From Olivibacter domesticus (GTDB taxonomy: Bacteria; Bacteroidota; Bacteroidia; Sphingobacteriales; Sphingobacteriaceae), in the NCBI RefSeq assembly GCF_900109575.1, contig NZ_FOAF01000005.1, forward strand, positions 124,001 through 188,000: a DNA stretch of 64,000 nt, read 5' to 3'. The notes below the pieces were generated by a model, which had not been told where the DNA came from, ran no database searches, and saw only the letters and a program-made list of their open reading frames with translations. Made by a program: the position numbers and the translations under genes. This document shows positions 18,729-28,251 of the stretch, piece after piece; position 1 is the first letter of the stretch; each line of letters opens with the position of its first letter.

Positions 18729-19577
18729 ATGCGCTGGAAAGGCAGAAGAGAAAGTGACAACTTTGAGGACCGCAGGGGCATGTCCGGAAAAGGGCTGGCA
18801 GTAGGCGGTGGTATTGGAGCAATAGTAATTGCTTTAATTGTAAGCTTTCTAGGCGGGGACCCTCAAGAGGTTCTTCAACAACTGCAAAATCAAGCGCCTC
18901 AGCAACAAGAACAACCCATTGAAATTAGCGAAGAGGAAAAGGAATTAACTTCTTTTGTGAGAGTAGTGCTCGCAAGTACTGAAGACATTTGGAGTCAACT
19001 ATACAAACAAAACGGTGAGGTCTATCAAAAACCCTCTTTAGTAGTATATAGAGATCAGACATCAACTGAATGCGGGGCAGGCATGACCGCTATGGGCCCC
19101 TTTTATTGCCCCGCAGATCAGAAGCTTTTTATAGATCTTAGTTTTAATGACGAACTGAAAAACAGATTTGGAGCCCCAGGAGAATTTGCTATGGCATACG
19201 TTGTAGCACATGAAGTTGGCCATCATATTCAACATCTAAATGGTACGATGGCCAAGGTACAACAAATGCGTGGCCAGCTGAGTGAGAAAGAATACAATAA
19301 GCTCTCTGTAAAGCTTGAATTGCAAGCAGATTTTCTTGCTGGAGTTTGGGCTCATCATGCTAACGAAGTGGAAAAACTTTTAGAGGAAGGGGATATTGAA
19401 GCGGGGTTAAAAGCTGCTAACGCTATCGGTGACGATAAACTACAAATGCAGGCACAAGGGCATATCGTACCAGACGCTTTCACTCATGGAACCTCCGAAC
19501 AGCGGGTATATTGGTTTAAAAAGGGTTATTCAACTGGTGACCTTAGCCAGGGCGATACTTTTAACAATGATAGATAA
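18729..19577 (+). CDS. YpfJ-family neutral zinc metallopeptidase
   Basis: This 282-aa protein belongs to the YpfJ (putative neutral zinc metallopeptidase) family. The start MRWKGRRESDNFEDRRG is the standard N-terminus of the family, so I choose the ATG at 18729 over an in-frame start 34 codons upstream. A Gly-rich membrane segment follows (about 26-41), then a Gln-rich linker and the catalytic domain outside the membrane. The zinc motif HEVGHH is at 161-166, with LELQADFLAGVWAHH after it supplying the third ligand region. The physiological substrate is unknown. Confidence 0.92.
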   Translation: MRWKGRRESDNFEDRRGMSGKGLAVGGGIGAIVIALIVSFLGGDPQEVLQQLQNQAPQQQEQPIEISEEEKELTSFVRVVLASTEDIWSQLYKQNGEVYQKPSLVVYRDQTSTECGAGMTAMGPFYCPADQKLFIDLSFNDELKNRFGAPGEFAMAYVVAHEVGHHIQHLNGTMAKVQQMRGQLSEKEYNKLSVKLELQADFLAGVWAHHANEVEKLLEEGDIEAGLKAANAIGDDKLQMQAQGHIVPDAFTHGTSEQRVYWFKKGYSTGDLSQGDTFNNDR

Positions 19578-19656
19578 TGGTATGTAGCTGTTACTAATGC
19601 TCATCAAGATGTTTTTCATTCAACAGAAATTCCTCCTATCATCCTATATTAAATAC

Positions 19657-20085
19657 ATGAAACAAAACACACATCCTCATAAATCCATCCCTACACTACC
19701 CGCTATGCTAAAAGGTAAATGTGCTCGATGTAGAAAAGGGAATATGTTTAAAGGTCCTTTTTCCAATGTCATGTATGAACAATGTGATCACTGTGGCCTC
19801 ACATTTGAACGCAATCCAGGATACTTTTACACCGCCATGTACGTTACCTATGTTTTTAATGTAGCAGAAATAATTACACTAGGCGTTGCAACGTCTGTTT
19901 TATCGGGAGGTTCAGACAATCCTTGGCTATATGTTGGTATCATTATACCAAGCATCTTACTTCTCGCCCCGCTCAATTACCGATACTCTAGGATTATACA
20001 AATGTATTGGTTAGACCCTAATTTAAAATATAAGCCCGAATTGTCGACCCGCGAACGGGACACGCCCCCTGCAAAAAATGACTAA
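19657..20085 (+). CDS. DUF983 membrane protein with N-terminal zinc ribbon
   Basis: This 142-aa protein has an N-terminal CARCRKGN...CDHCG pair of CxxC motifs, consistent with a zinc ribbon, followed by two hydrophobic segments (about 67-90 and 98-117). This is the layout of DUF983, a family frequent in alphaproteobacteria and Bacteroidota and sometimes found near cytochrome oxidase genes, though its function is unknown. The start is the ATG at 19657 because the upstream 20 codons lack conservation-like features. Its stop codon is directly adjacent to the end of the convergent small membrane gene. Confidence 0.85.
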   Translation: MKQNTHPHKSIPTLPAMLKGKCARCRKGNMFKGPFSNVMYEQCDHCGLTFERNPGYFYTAMYVTYVFNVAEIITLGVATSVLSGGSDNPWLYVGIIIPSILLLAPLNYRYSRIIQMYWLDPNLKYKPELSTRERDTPPAKND

Positions 20086-20244
20086 TTATACATTTCTTGA
20101 ATTTCTCTTGGCCATGCCCAACACAAGCGCAACAATACCCAGCACCAGCAAAATATAAATTAAATTGCCAACCGCATATACAAAGGTTCCTAGCGCCCAA
20201 CCGACTAAAAGAATAACTGCTATTATATAAAATAATGTTCTCAT
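20086..20244 (-). CDS. Tiny lmo0937/DUF5670-like membrane protein
   Basis: A 52-aa reading frame beginning MRTLFYIIAVILLVGWALG and ending GMAKRNSRNV. It has two hydrophobic segments separated by a Gly/Asn turn, the typical shape of the lmo0937 family (DUF5670) of small membrane proteins, which are often stress-linked in Bacteroidota. Position, composition and charge pattern (Arg near the start, Lys/Arg at the end) are all those of a real small gene. It faces the DUF983 gene tail to tail with no spacer between the two stop codons. The function is unknown. Confidence 0.8.
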   Translation of the reverse strand: MRTLFYIIAVILLVGWALGTFVYAVGNLIYILLVLGIVALVLGMAKRNSRNV

Positions 20245-20323
20245 AACGCTGTCTATTTAATGTATTATGAGAACCATCAAATAAATATTTTGTTTGAATA
20301 CATGCCCTGCAATATTCTGATAA

Positions 20324-20355
20324 ATTGCATATCAGAGCAAATTTATCTAAGTTTG
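20324..20355 (+). promoter_or_regulatory. Candidate promoter of pyrR-pyrB
   Basis: ATTG (20324-20327), 20 bp, and a perfect TAAGTTTG (20348-20355). The leader of about 80 nt before the pyrR ATG contains CTTGAA and TTCAAG arms that could pair, but no full attenuator with a T-run is visible. Confidence 0.5.
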
Positions 20356-20439
20356 CAGATGGAATAAAAATGTTCCTTAACCTTGAAGCATTTATATAAT
20401 AGAAGACAAGATTTTAACGGTTCAAGCAAATAAACCCCA

Positions 20440-20991
20440 ATGCAGCAGTCAATCTTATTAAGTGGCCAAAAATTTCAAATAACCATACAACGCTTATGTC
20501 GGCAGTTGATTGAAAACCATCATGATTTCGAAAATTCGGTAATCATTGGTATTCAACCAAGGGGCATCTACCTAGCCAAACGTATTAAGGAAGAACTTCA
20601 AAATATAATAGGTATTGATAACATCTTGTTTGGCGAATTGGACATTACATTTTATAGAGATGACTTCCGTCGCAAAGAAAGCGGCCCACTAGTTCCTAAT
20701 AGCACATCTATCGAGTTTGTAATTGAAAACAAAAAAGTTATTTTAATTGATGATGTGCTGTGGACAGGAAGAACCATACGCTCCGCCCTTGATGCTATTC
20801 AAGCATTTGGTCGGCCGGAGAAAGTAGAGTTATTAGTATTGGTAGATCGTCGTTTCTCCCGCCATTTACCGATAGAGCCTGATTATATCGGCATACAAGT
20901 TGATTCCATCAACTCTCAAAGGGTTACTGTTAATTGGCAAGAAACCGACCAACAAGATCAAATAATTTTGTTAACTGAAGATAACAATTAA
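20440..20991 (+). CDS. pyrR: PyrR-family phosphoribosyltransferase / pyrimidine regulator
   Basis: This 183-aa protein has the PRPP-binding motif ILIDDVLWTGRTIRSAL at residues 101-117 and the PyrR-typical IIGIQPRGIYLAKRI near residue 35. In Bacillus PyrR both regulates pyr mRNA and has uracil phosphoribosyltransferase activity. In Bacteroidota its regulatory mode is less clear and no obvious PyrR-binding loop is seen in the leader. It is followed after 21 bp by pyrB, the usual pairing, so the two are almost certainly co-transcribed and serve UMP synthesis and salvage. Confidence 0.92.
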   Translation: MQQSILLSGQKFQITIQRLCRQLIENHHDFENSVIIGIQPRGIYLAKRIKEELQNIIGIDNILFGELDITFYRDDFRRKESGPLVPNSTSIEFVIENKKVILIDDVLWTGRTIRSALDAIQAFGRPEKVELLVLVDRRFSRHLPIEPDYIGIQVDSINSQRVTVNWQETDQQDQIILLTEDNN

Positions 20992-21012
20992 AACATTTTG
21001 ATTGCATAAATA

Positions 21013-21951
21013 ATGGCAGACACAGCACAGCAGCTAAGCACCAAACATCTTTTAGGCATTAAGGATCTCTCCACTGACGACATCCATCTCTTACTGGATA
21101 CCGCACATACTTTTAAGGACGTTATCAATAGGCCAATAAAAAAAGTACCCTCCTTGAGAGATATCACCATTGCCAATGTATTTTTTGAAAATTCAACACG
21201 TACACGGCTTTCTTTTGAACTTGCTGAGAAGCGCCTATCTGCAGATGTGGTTAATTTTGCAGCTTCCTCCTCCTCTGTTAGTAAAGGTGAAACACTTATT
21301 GATACTGTCAATAATATCTTGGCGATGAAAGTGGACATGATTGTTATGCGACATCCATATCCTGGAGCTGGTGTATTTTTAAGTAAACATGTGAATGCCC
21401 AAATCATCAATGCAGGTGACGGTGCTCATGAACATCCAACACAGGCTTTACTAGACGCTTTTTCCATCAGAGAAAAGTATGGGCAGGTGGAAGGGAAAAA
21501 GATTGCCATTATTGGCGATATATTACATTCCAGAGTGGCACTTTCCAATATATTATGCTTACAAAAACTTGGTGCCGAAGTAATGGTATGTGGACCAACT
21601 ACTTTAATTCCTAAATACATTACCTCGTTAGGTGTTAAAGTCGAACATGATTTATTAAAGGCCCTCAATTGGTGCGATGTGGCTAATATGTTGCGTATAC
21701 AACTTGAACGCCAAGATATCAGTTATTTTCCTTCATTGCGAGAGTATTCAATGCTGTATGGCTTGAATAAAAAGATCTTGGACTCCCTCGATAAAGAAAT
21801 TACGATCATGCATCCAGGCCCTATAAACCGAGGTGTAGAAATTACCAGTGATGTTGCAGATAGCAAACATTCCATTATATTAGATCAAGTGCAAAATGGG
21901 GTTGCAGTTCGCATGGCGGTTCTTTATTTGTTGGCTGGAAAACGTATTTAG
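21013..21951 (+). CDS. pyrB: Aspartate carbamoyltransferase catalytic subunit
   Basis: PyrB condenses carbamoyl phosphate and aspartate to carbamoyl aspartate, the committed step of pyrimidine synthesis. The 312-aa protein shows the carbamoyl-phosphate motif STRTR at 61-65, the SSVSKGET loop near 88-93 and HPTQALLD at 141-148. The C-terminal aspartate-binding domain includes MHPGPINRGVE. No pyrI regulatory subunit follows, as expected for the class with pyrR. It is the second gene of the pyrR-pyrB pair. Confidence 0.97.
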   Translation: MADTAQQLSTKHLLGIKDLSTDDIHLLLDTAHTFKDVINRPIKKVPSLRDITIANVFFENSTRTRLSFELAEKRLSADVVNFAASSSSVSKGETLIDTVNNILAMKVDMIVMRHPYPGAGVFLSKHVNAQIINAGDGAHEHPTQALLDAFSIREKYGQVEGKKIAIIGDILHSRVALSNILCLQKLGAEVMVCGPTTLIPKYITSLGVKVEHDLLKALNWCDVANMLRIQLERQDISYFPSLREYSMLYGLNKKILDSLDKEITIMHPGPINRGVEITSDVADSKHSIILDQVQNGVAVRMAVLYLLAGKRI

Positions 21952-22036
21952 TACGTGCGTATGAAGGATTTATTGAACCAATAAAATATATTAAACACAT
22001 TATTTAACAATAATTGCCGTTATATAAACAGGTTAT

Positions 22037-22048
22037 TAACAATTGTTA
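22037..22048. promoter_or_regulatory. 12-bp palindrome upstream of the TPR-TonB cluster
   Basis: TAACAATTGTTA is a perfect palindrome about 60 bp before the ATG of the TPR gene. A site of this kind could bind a dimeric regulator, but no promoter of the usual pattern is obvious next to it, so this is only a candidate. Confidence 0.25.
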
Positions 22049-22110
22049 GCTAATAGTACACAAAACTTTACATCATCCCATTAATTTAGCATAAAAAGGA
22101 TTTGAACAAT

Positions 22111-25100
22111 ATGTTTAAAAAATTCACCCGTATCAGTTTATTACTTAGCCTTTTATCAAGCACAGCCATTGCGCAACAAAGCGCTTGGCAATCGTTGAAC
22201 CAAGCCTATAAAACAGGAATGGAATTATATGAAAAAGGTAAATATGCCTCAGCATATAATCAACTAGGCAAAGTAGAAGAGATCAGAACAACTACCACTA
22301 TACAAGAAGATGAAAGTGATCAAGTTTCTCTTTTAAAAGAGAATGCACGATTCTACCAAGCAGTATGCGCATTAGAGCTCGGCAACCATGATGCTGAAGG
22401 TCTTTTTCTTAAATTCATCAAAGACCACCCTACTAGCTCTAATACGAAAGCAGCTTATTTTCAGGTGGGCAGATCTTATTTTGCTCAAAAAAATTATGAG
22501 AAGGCGATTGAGTGGTTCAAAAAATTAGATGGAGGAAATTTAAGTGGGGCAGAAAATACTGAATACCGATTTAAACTTGCTTATTCGCAATTTATGACGG
22601 AAGATTATAAAGCTGCCAAGCCCCTATTTGAGCGTTTGAAAGATGAAAATGGACAATACCAAGAAGCCTCCGTTTATTATTATGCCTATTTAGCCTATCT
22701 CGATGGGGAATACAAAACAGCATTACGTGAATTTGAAAGACTAAAAGGTTCCAAAACTTATGAAAACAGTTACCCATATTACATTTCGGCACTTTACTTC
22801 TTAGATAAACGCTACGATGATGTTTTGGCATATATACTTCCAATACTGAACAAAACAAAACAGGAAAACGAAACGGAAATATTTAGAATCGTTGGAGCCA
22901 CTTATTTTGCAAAGAACGATCTGGTAAAGTCCAAAGAGTATTATGATAAATTCCAGGCACAGGACCAAGGAAAGACACAGAATAATCAGGATGACTATCA
23001 AATAGGCTATATTGCCTATAAGAATGGCAATTATGAAAAAGCAGTAAAAGAACTCGAAAAATTGACAGAACCCGATGCCTATTTTCAAAGCGGGATGATT
23101 ATTTTGGGAGATTCTTTCGTAAAACTGGGGAATAAGGAAAGTGCTAGAAATGCATTTTTTAGAGCTTCTAAATTAGATTTCGACCCTTCGATGAAAGAAC
23201 AGGGCCTACTCAATTATGCAAAACTTTCCTACGAATTGGAATTTCATCAGGTGGCTTTAGAAGCTACCCAGGAATATTTGAAAACGTATCCACGTTCGAA
23301 AAATCTTGACGAAGCGAAGACCTTACTTGCAGAAGTATTACTGAGTACCAAGAATTATAGAGCAGCAGTTGATATTTTGGAATCTATACCAAAACGCAAT
23401 AGAGATGCGGATGCAGCATATCAAAAAGTTACCTACTATAGAGGACTCGAATATTACAATGAAAGAGCTTTTGAAAATGCCATCTCAATTTTTATGCGCT
23501 CTGAGAGCAACCCTATCGAACCTGAATTACTTGCCTTAGCTACCTACTGGAAGGCAGAGGCTATGTATGAAGTGAGAAAATATGGTGAAGCTACTACTAA
23601 CTTTAGCCGATTCCTACAGTCGCCTGCTGCAAAAAACACAGATGTGTACAATTATGCGAATTATGCGCTAGCATATGCCGCCTTCCGAAATGATAATTTC
23701 CGAGTTTCTGCCAATTATTTTGCCAAATTTCTTAATAGTGGTGACCCTATTGAACTGAATACCAGAAATGATGCTATTGCCCGATTAGGAGATTCTTATT
23801 TTATGCTGAAAGATTACGGTAGAGCAATGGATCAGTATAATCACTTGATGAGCTCAAAAGCAAAGACACAAGATTATGCACTATTCCAAAGTGGAATCAT
23901 CAGGGGACTTCAAGGCGATACTGATGGAAAGATTGGCGTGATGACAGATTTATTAGCGAGATATCCAAATTCCAATTACGCAGACGATGCCAGCTTTGAG
24001 ATTCCTTATACCTTCTTTTTAAAAGGAGAAAATGAAATCGCCATTCAGGGCCTTCAAGATATGATCGAGAAATATCCGCGTAGTAGTTACGTACCAAGAG
24101 CATTGGTTACGATCGGGCTAGTACAGTATAATAGTGATAATAATGATGCTGCTGTAAAAACCTTCCAAAGAGTTGTAGAGCAATATCCTACTACTCAAGA
24201 AGCTAAACAAGCCTTAAAATCTATTCAAAATGTTTACATAGATAAGGGTGATGCACAGGGCTTTTTAGACTATGCAGGTACCACTGCAATTGGCGACTTA
24301 TCTACAGCAGAACAAGATAACATTACTTTCCAGGTAGCAAATAATTACTTCTCACGTGGTGATTATCAAGCGGCAATAGATGCCGTAAATGCTTATTTCG
24401 ATAAATTCCCGAAACCGATACAAGAAAAATTTGCCCGCTTTATCCGAGCGGAAAGTTTGTATAAGACCGGACATCCTCAAGAAGCACTGCATGATTTCAA
24501 TATTATCTTAAATGATTGGACCAGTGCATACACTGAGCGTACATTATTAAGTGTTTCTAATTTGTATCTTGACCAGAAGAAATATAATGATGCCATTGCG
24601 CCACTTAAAAAACTTGAATTAACAGCAGAATACAAATCACATTATAGCTTTGCTATCAATAATTTAATGGTAGCCTATTTCAATATCCATGATTTCGACA
24701 ATACGCTCATGTATTCCCGCTATGTAAAAGAATATGAAAAATCTTCTGCGGAAGACCGAGCCAAAGCAAATTTATATGCAGGAAAGGCACATATGCTGAA
24801 AGGAGATCTAAAAACTGCAAGAAAAGAATTCGACGAGGCGGTTAAAAATAGTCAAACGATCGTTGGAGCGGAAGCTAAATACAGCGTTGGTAAATTGCAG
24901 TATGAAGCTGGGGAATATAAAGTAGCACAGGAAACAGCCTTTGATTTAATTAAAAATATGCCCTCTTATGATTATTGGGTTGCGAAGAGCTTTATTTTGT
25001 TAGCCGACTGCTACACAAAATTAAAAGACGAATTCCAAGCGAAAAATACCTTGCAGAGTATTATCGAAAACTATGAAGGAGACGATGATATACTTCCGGC

Positions 25101-25335
25101 AGCCAAAGAACGTTTAGAAAAAATAACTGGTAAAAAAAGTGATACTAAAAAAGTAGACGACAAGAAGAAAAAAAGCGATTCAACTAACGTTGACAGCTTA
25201 GAAACCGACAGTATAAAGACAGATTCTATCAGCACAGATTCAACTAAGGTTGATAGTTTAGAAACAGATAGTTTACAAAATGATGCTGTAGCCTTAGATT
25301 CAACTGCTACTATTGATAATGATCAACACAATTAA
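22111..25335 (+). CDS. Large exported tetratricopeptide-repeat protein
   Basis: A 1074-aa protein with a signal peptide (MFKKFTRISLLLSLLSSTAIA) and then tandem TPR and TPR-like helical repeats through to about residue 1010, with motifs such as YEKAIEWFKKL, YGEATTNFSRFL and YPTTQEAKQAL. It ends in a Lys-rich stretch and a Ser/Asp/Thr tail containing a 60-bp tandem duplication (DSTNVDSLETDS, then DSTKVDSLETDS). It should lie in the periplasm or on an envelope surface as a scaffold. It heads the cluster with an outer-membrane barrel, HU-SPOR, ExbB, ExbD and TonB-like genes. The closest functional parallel is the TPR protein CpoB/YbgF beside tol-pal, but that is inference. Confidence 0.85.
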   Translation: MFKKFTRISLLLSLLSSTAIAQQSAWQSLNQAYKTGMELYEKGKYASAYNQLGKVEEIRTTTTIQEDESDQVSLLKENARFYQAVCALELGNHDAEGLFLKFIKDHPTSSNTKAAYFQVGRSYFAQKNYEKAIEWFKKLDGGNLSGAENTEYRFKLAYSQFMTEDYKAAKPLFERLKDENGQYQEASVYYYAYLAYLDGEYKTALREFERLKGSKTYENSYPYYISALYFLDKRYDDVLAYILPILNKTKQENETEIFRIVGATYFAKNDLVKSKEYYDKFQAQDQGKTQNNQDDYQIGYIAYKNGNYEKAVKELEKLTEPDAYFQSGMIILGDSFVKLGNKESARNAFFRASKLDFDPSMKEQGLLNYAKLSYELEFHQVALEATQEYLKTYPRSKNLDEAKTLLAEVLLSTKNYRAAVDILESIPKRNRDADAAYQKVTYYRGLEYYNERAFENAISIFMRSESNPIEPELLALATYWKAEAMYEVRKYGEATTNFSRFLQSPAAKNTDVYNYANYALAYAAFRNDNFRVSANYFAKFLNSGDPIELNTRNDAIARLGDSYFMLKDYGRAMDQYNHLMSSKAKTQDYALFQSGIIRGLQGDTDGKIGVMTDLLARYPNSNYADDASFEIPYTFFLKGENEIAIQGLQDMIEKYPRSSYVPRALVTIGLVQYNSDNNDAAVKTFQRVVEQYPTTQEAKQALKSIQNVYIDKGDAQGFLDYAGTTAIGDLSTAEQDNITFQVANNYFSRGDYQAAIDAVNAYFDKFPKPIQEKFARFIRAESLYKTGHPQEALHDFNIILNDWTSAYTERTLLSVSNLYLDQKKYNDAIAPLKKLELTAEYKSHYSFAINNLMVAYFNIHDFDNTLMYSRYVKEYEKSSAEDRAKANLYAGKAHMLKGDLKTARKEFDEAVKNSQTIVGAEAKYSVGKLQYEAGEYKVAQETAFDLIKNMPSYDYWVAKSFILLADCYTKLKDEFQAKNTLQSIIENYEGDDDILPAAKERLEKITGKKSDTKKVDDKKKKSDSTNVDSLETDSIKTDSISTDSTKVDSLETDSLQNDAVALDSTATIDNDQHN

Positions 25336-25395
25336 TTACTGCGTTAAATATTGAATAGGGTGTTAGTACCGATTAAAATAACAAAGAACAAAACC

Positions 25396-27132
25396 ATGAT
25401 ATTGAAGCCTTCAATGTTTAAATATACATTACTGATTGGTCTTGGATTTTACTCCTTGACAGCTTTTTCGCAAGAAGAAGAACAAATACCCACGGAGGAA
25501 ACCCAGGGAAAGTTAGGTGAGATTGAAGTAATACGGGATTATAAACCCATTCTGGCCGATGCTGTCAAGATCAGACAAAGCCCGGATTTAACGAATAATC
25601 GCAAATACTTTTCGAAACCTAATTATAATATTTTCGATAAAAAACTCGATATTAATACAGGTACACATCGTTTAGAAATACAACAAGTTCCACCAAGCCG
25701 ACCAGATATATTAACCAACAACTATGCAAAGATTGGTGTTGGTAATTTTAACACCCTATTAGGTGAAGTATACATCAGCAATGGGGAAGATGAAGCTCTT
25801 CAAGTTGGTGGATTTATAAAACACTTGAGTCAAAAAGGATCCGATTTCGAAGGACAAAATTTTGGAGAACAAAAGATAGGCCTATTTGGAAGGAGTATAC
25901 TCGAAAAAATTACGCTTAATGGTGAGGTTGGTTTTAACAGATATGCTACCCGCTATTATGGATTTGTCCCTACCCTTCCAGATCTAAATCCAGATCCGAT
26001 AAAGCAGCACTACAATGACATCTACATTAAAGGTGAATTAAATAGCAATCACGAGGATAATGAGGAACTATTAAGCTACTCGTTAAAAGCTGATGGCTAT
26101 CTCTTTGGAAATGCTTTTTCAGCTAAAGAAAATTCTTTTGCACTGAGCGGAAACATTAACAAAAAAGTTAATGCCTTTAATGTGGGAGCAAACATATCAG
26201 GAGATTTCACCAATGTGAAAAGCCAGGATTTAAGTTTGGGAAACCATATTGCTCGTGTTAATCCTTATATACGTTTCCAAGGCAAAAATTACAAAATTAC
26301 GCTAGGTGCTGCATTGGTTAGTGAGTTTGGTGGAGATGAAACCAGAAATAATATTTTCCCTGCCGTTGATGTAGATTTTGCCTTAGTCCCAGAATATGCC
26401 AGTTTATATGCCGGTGTTAAAGGAGACGCAGTAAAAACTTCTTATAGATCATTAGCAAACGAAAATCCATTTTTAAGCGAAACACCTTTTATTGATACCA
26501 CCAACAATACACTTGTTGTTCGTAACATGCTTGAAAAATTGAATGTTTTTGGGGGTATCAAAGGAAATGCCGGTGCAACGCTCGGTTATAAAATTGGTGT
26601 ATTCTACAAACAGCTTAGTGATGTGCCTCTTTATGCCATTAATCCCAACAACCCTACCCGCTACGATATAATCTATGATAGAGACGAAAAGAATACCGTT
26701 TTTGGTTTTGAAGGAGATATTAATTTGAGAATATCGGAAGCATTTAGCTTGGGAGGAAATCTTCTATTCAACGAATATGATATGAAGAATGAGGCCGAAG
26801 CATGGTTTATTCCAAAACTACGGGTAGCCGCTAATACCAGAATTAATATTAGTAAGAAAGTTTATATTGACGGCGAATTATTTTTCAACGACGCCATGAA
26901 AGCGAAGTCTTACAACAAGTTCGTAGGAATTACAACAGGTGATCCAAATGCGCCAGTTACCGTTTCGATGCCCGCATTTGTTGATATAAGTGCAGGTATC
27001 GAATATAGAGCAACAAAACAAATTGGGGTGTATGTAAGGGGAAATAATCTTCTTAGCAACAACTATGAACGATTCCTCTACTATCCGCGCTTAGGATTTA
27101 ATGTAATAGGTGGCGTAAATGTTTCTTTTTAA
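25396..27132 (+). CDS. Outer-membrane beta-barrel protein
   Basis: A 578-aa exported protein. From the ATG at 25396 the signal peptide ends near TAFSQ. A short periplasmic segment (GKLGEIEVIRDYKPILADAVKI) follows, and the rest is alternating amphipathic strands with aromatic turns, ending in the strand LGFNVIGGVNVSF, typical of an outer-membrane barrel. There is no TonB-receptor plug domain, although the barrel resembles the receptor barrel superfamily. The start could also be the ATG at 25414. It lies 60 bp after the TPR gene and likely partners that protein at the outer membrane. The specific function is not recognised. Confidence 0.8.
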   Translation: MILKPSMFKYTLLIGLGFYSLTAFSQEEEQIPTEETQGKLGEIEVIRDYKPILADAVKIRQSPDLTNNRKYFSKPNYNIFDKKLDINTGTHRLEIQQVPPSRPDILTNNYAKIGVGNFNTLLGEVYISNGEDEALQVGGFIKHLSQKGSDFEGQNFGEQKIGLFGRSILEKITLNGEVGFNRYATRYYGFVPTLPDLNPDPIKQHYNDIYIKGELNSNHEDNEELLSYSLKADGYLFGNAFSAKENSFALSGNINKKVNAFNVGANISGDFTNVKSQDLSLGNHIARVNPYIRFQGKNYKITLGAALVSEFGGDETRNNIFPAVDVDFALVPEYASLYAGVKGDAVKTSYRSLANENPFLSETPFIDTTNNTLVVRNMLEKLNVFGGIKGNAGATLGYKIGVFYKQLSDVPLYAINPNNPTRYDIIYDRDEKNTVFGFEGDINLRISEAFSLGGNLLFNEYDMKNEAEAWFIPKLRVAANTRINISKKVYIDGELFFNDAMKAKSYNKFVGITTGDPNAPVTVSMPAFVDISAGIEYRATKQIGVYVRGNNLLSNNYERFLYYPRLGFNVIGGVNVSF

Positions 27133-27178
27133 TGTTTAACATTTTTAATTTTGCCAGCCGGAACTAAAGAAAATAAGA

Positions 27179-28174
27179 ATGCTTAACATTGGCCAGTATC
27201 TTCATAAACTATTACTTGTCCATCAAGAGGTGGGAGTTCCTGGCATCGGCATCTTTAAAAGCGAGCGTGTTCCTGCCCGCTTTGACGAGATCAAAGGAAC
27301 ATTTCTTCCACCATCAAACCGTTATTCGTTCATTCAGCATGAACCTGTTGATCATTATTTAGTAAACTATATTAGTAAAACAGCTGGGCTAAACCTTGAA
27401 GATGCAAACGAAGCGCTTGAAAAAGCAACGGTAAGCCTTGTAACAGAGATCGGTAATAAAGGTGAAATCAAAATTGATGAAATTGGTTACCTTAAAGAAC
27501 AAGAAGGTGCATATGTGCTTGTTCCCTTTGCTCCTGATAGCTTTTGGGGACTACAGCCGGTAAAAGAACTTATTTCAACGCCTAGCACAACAAGTGAGTC
27601 AGAAGTGGTTATTAACGCTGATGAACTAACAGCTGAAAAAGGCGTCGCTATACAAGCGGAAGAAACACAGGAAGCACAAAACACGTTCGAAGAGAAATCG
27701 AACAACGGCAAAATATGGGGATGGAGTATTGCAGCTCTTTTGTTAATAGCTGTTTCATCATTTTGGTGGTATACTAAAAACCAGTCGAAGACAAGTGTTC
27801 AATCGCTTCCGATAGCGCAGCATGATGGTAAAGAAACTAAACCATTGATCGCTACTGATACAGTCGCCATTCAAAATGATACTATAAAAAAGGTGATTGA
27901 TACCGTCCCGGCTAAAAAGAAACCACTGATACAAAAAGCTTCTAAGACATTGCCGTATAGCATCGTACTAGGTTCATTTAAAACGATGGACCTCGCTATT
28001 AAGCAAGCAGAATATTTTAGAACTATCGGTATTGACGCCTTTGTATTAGAAAGCAATATGCCCTATAATAGAAAGAAAATCTGCTATGGATTATATGCGA
28101 CCAAAGAAGAGGCTAAAAAACAGTTGGAGAAAGTAAGAAATGACATAAATCCAGAGGCCTACATATTTCCATAA
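27179..28174 (+). CDS. HU-CCDC81-type and SPOR domain membrane protein
   Basis: A 331-aa bitopic protein. The cytoplasmic N-terminus (about 1-130) fits the prokaryotic CCDC81-like HU domains described in Bacteroidota: one unit with GVPGIGIFKSERVPARFD, then a second with IGNKGEIKIDEIGYL. An acidic linker leads to one membrane helix (180-198). The periplasmic part ends in a SPOR domain (258-331, SIVLGSFKTMDLAIKQAEYF and ICYGLYATKEEAKK). SPOR domains bind denuded septal peptidoglycan and HU domains bind DNA, so the protein could link nucleoid and division site; this is inference from domain knowledge. It sits between the barrel gene and exbB with short gaps. Confidence 0.85.
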   Translation: MLNIGQYLHKLLLVHQEVGVPGIGIFKSERVPARFDEIKGTFLPPSNRYSFIQHEPVDHYLVNYISKTAGLNLEDANEALEKATVSLVTEIGNKGEIKIDEIGYLKEQEGAYVLVPFAPDSFWGLQPVKELISTPSTTSESEVVINADELTAEKGVAIQAEETQEAQNTFEEKSNNGKIWGWSIAALLLIAVSSFWWYTKNQSKTSVQSLPIAQHDGKETKPLIATDTVAIQNDTIKKVIDTVPAKKKPLIQKASKTLPYSIVLGSFKTMDLAIKQAEYFRTIGIDAFVLESNMPYNRKKICYGLYATKEEAKKQLEKVRNDINPEAYIFP

Positions 28175-28251
28175 AGAAGGTACATTATTAAGCATTGACA
28201 ACAAAAATTTAAAGCAAACAGAATACATCAAAATTATTATTTTATAAAAAC

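Noticed and set aside
20356-20439. PyrR-responsive attenuator in the pyrR leader
   Set aside because: CTTGAA/TTCAAG arms exist but there is no terminator with T-run nor a conserved PyrR-binding loop that I can identify.
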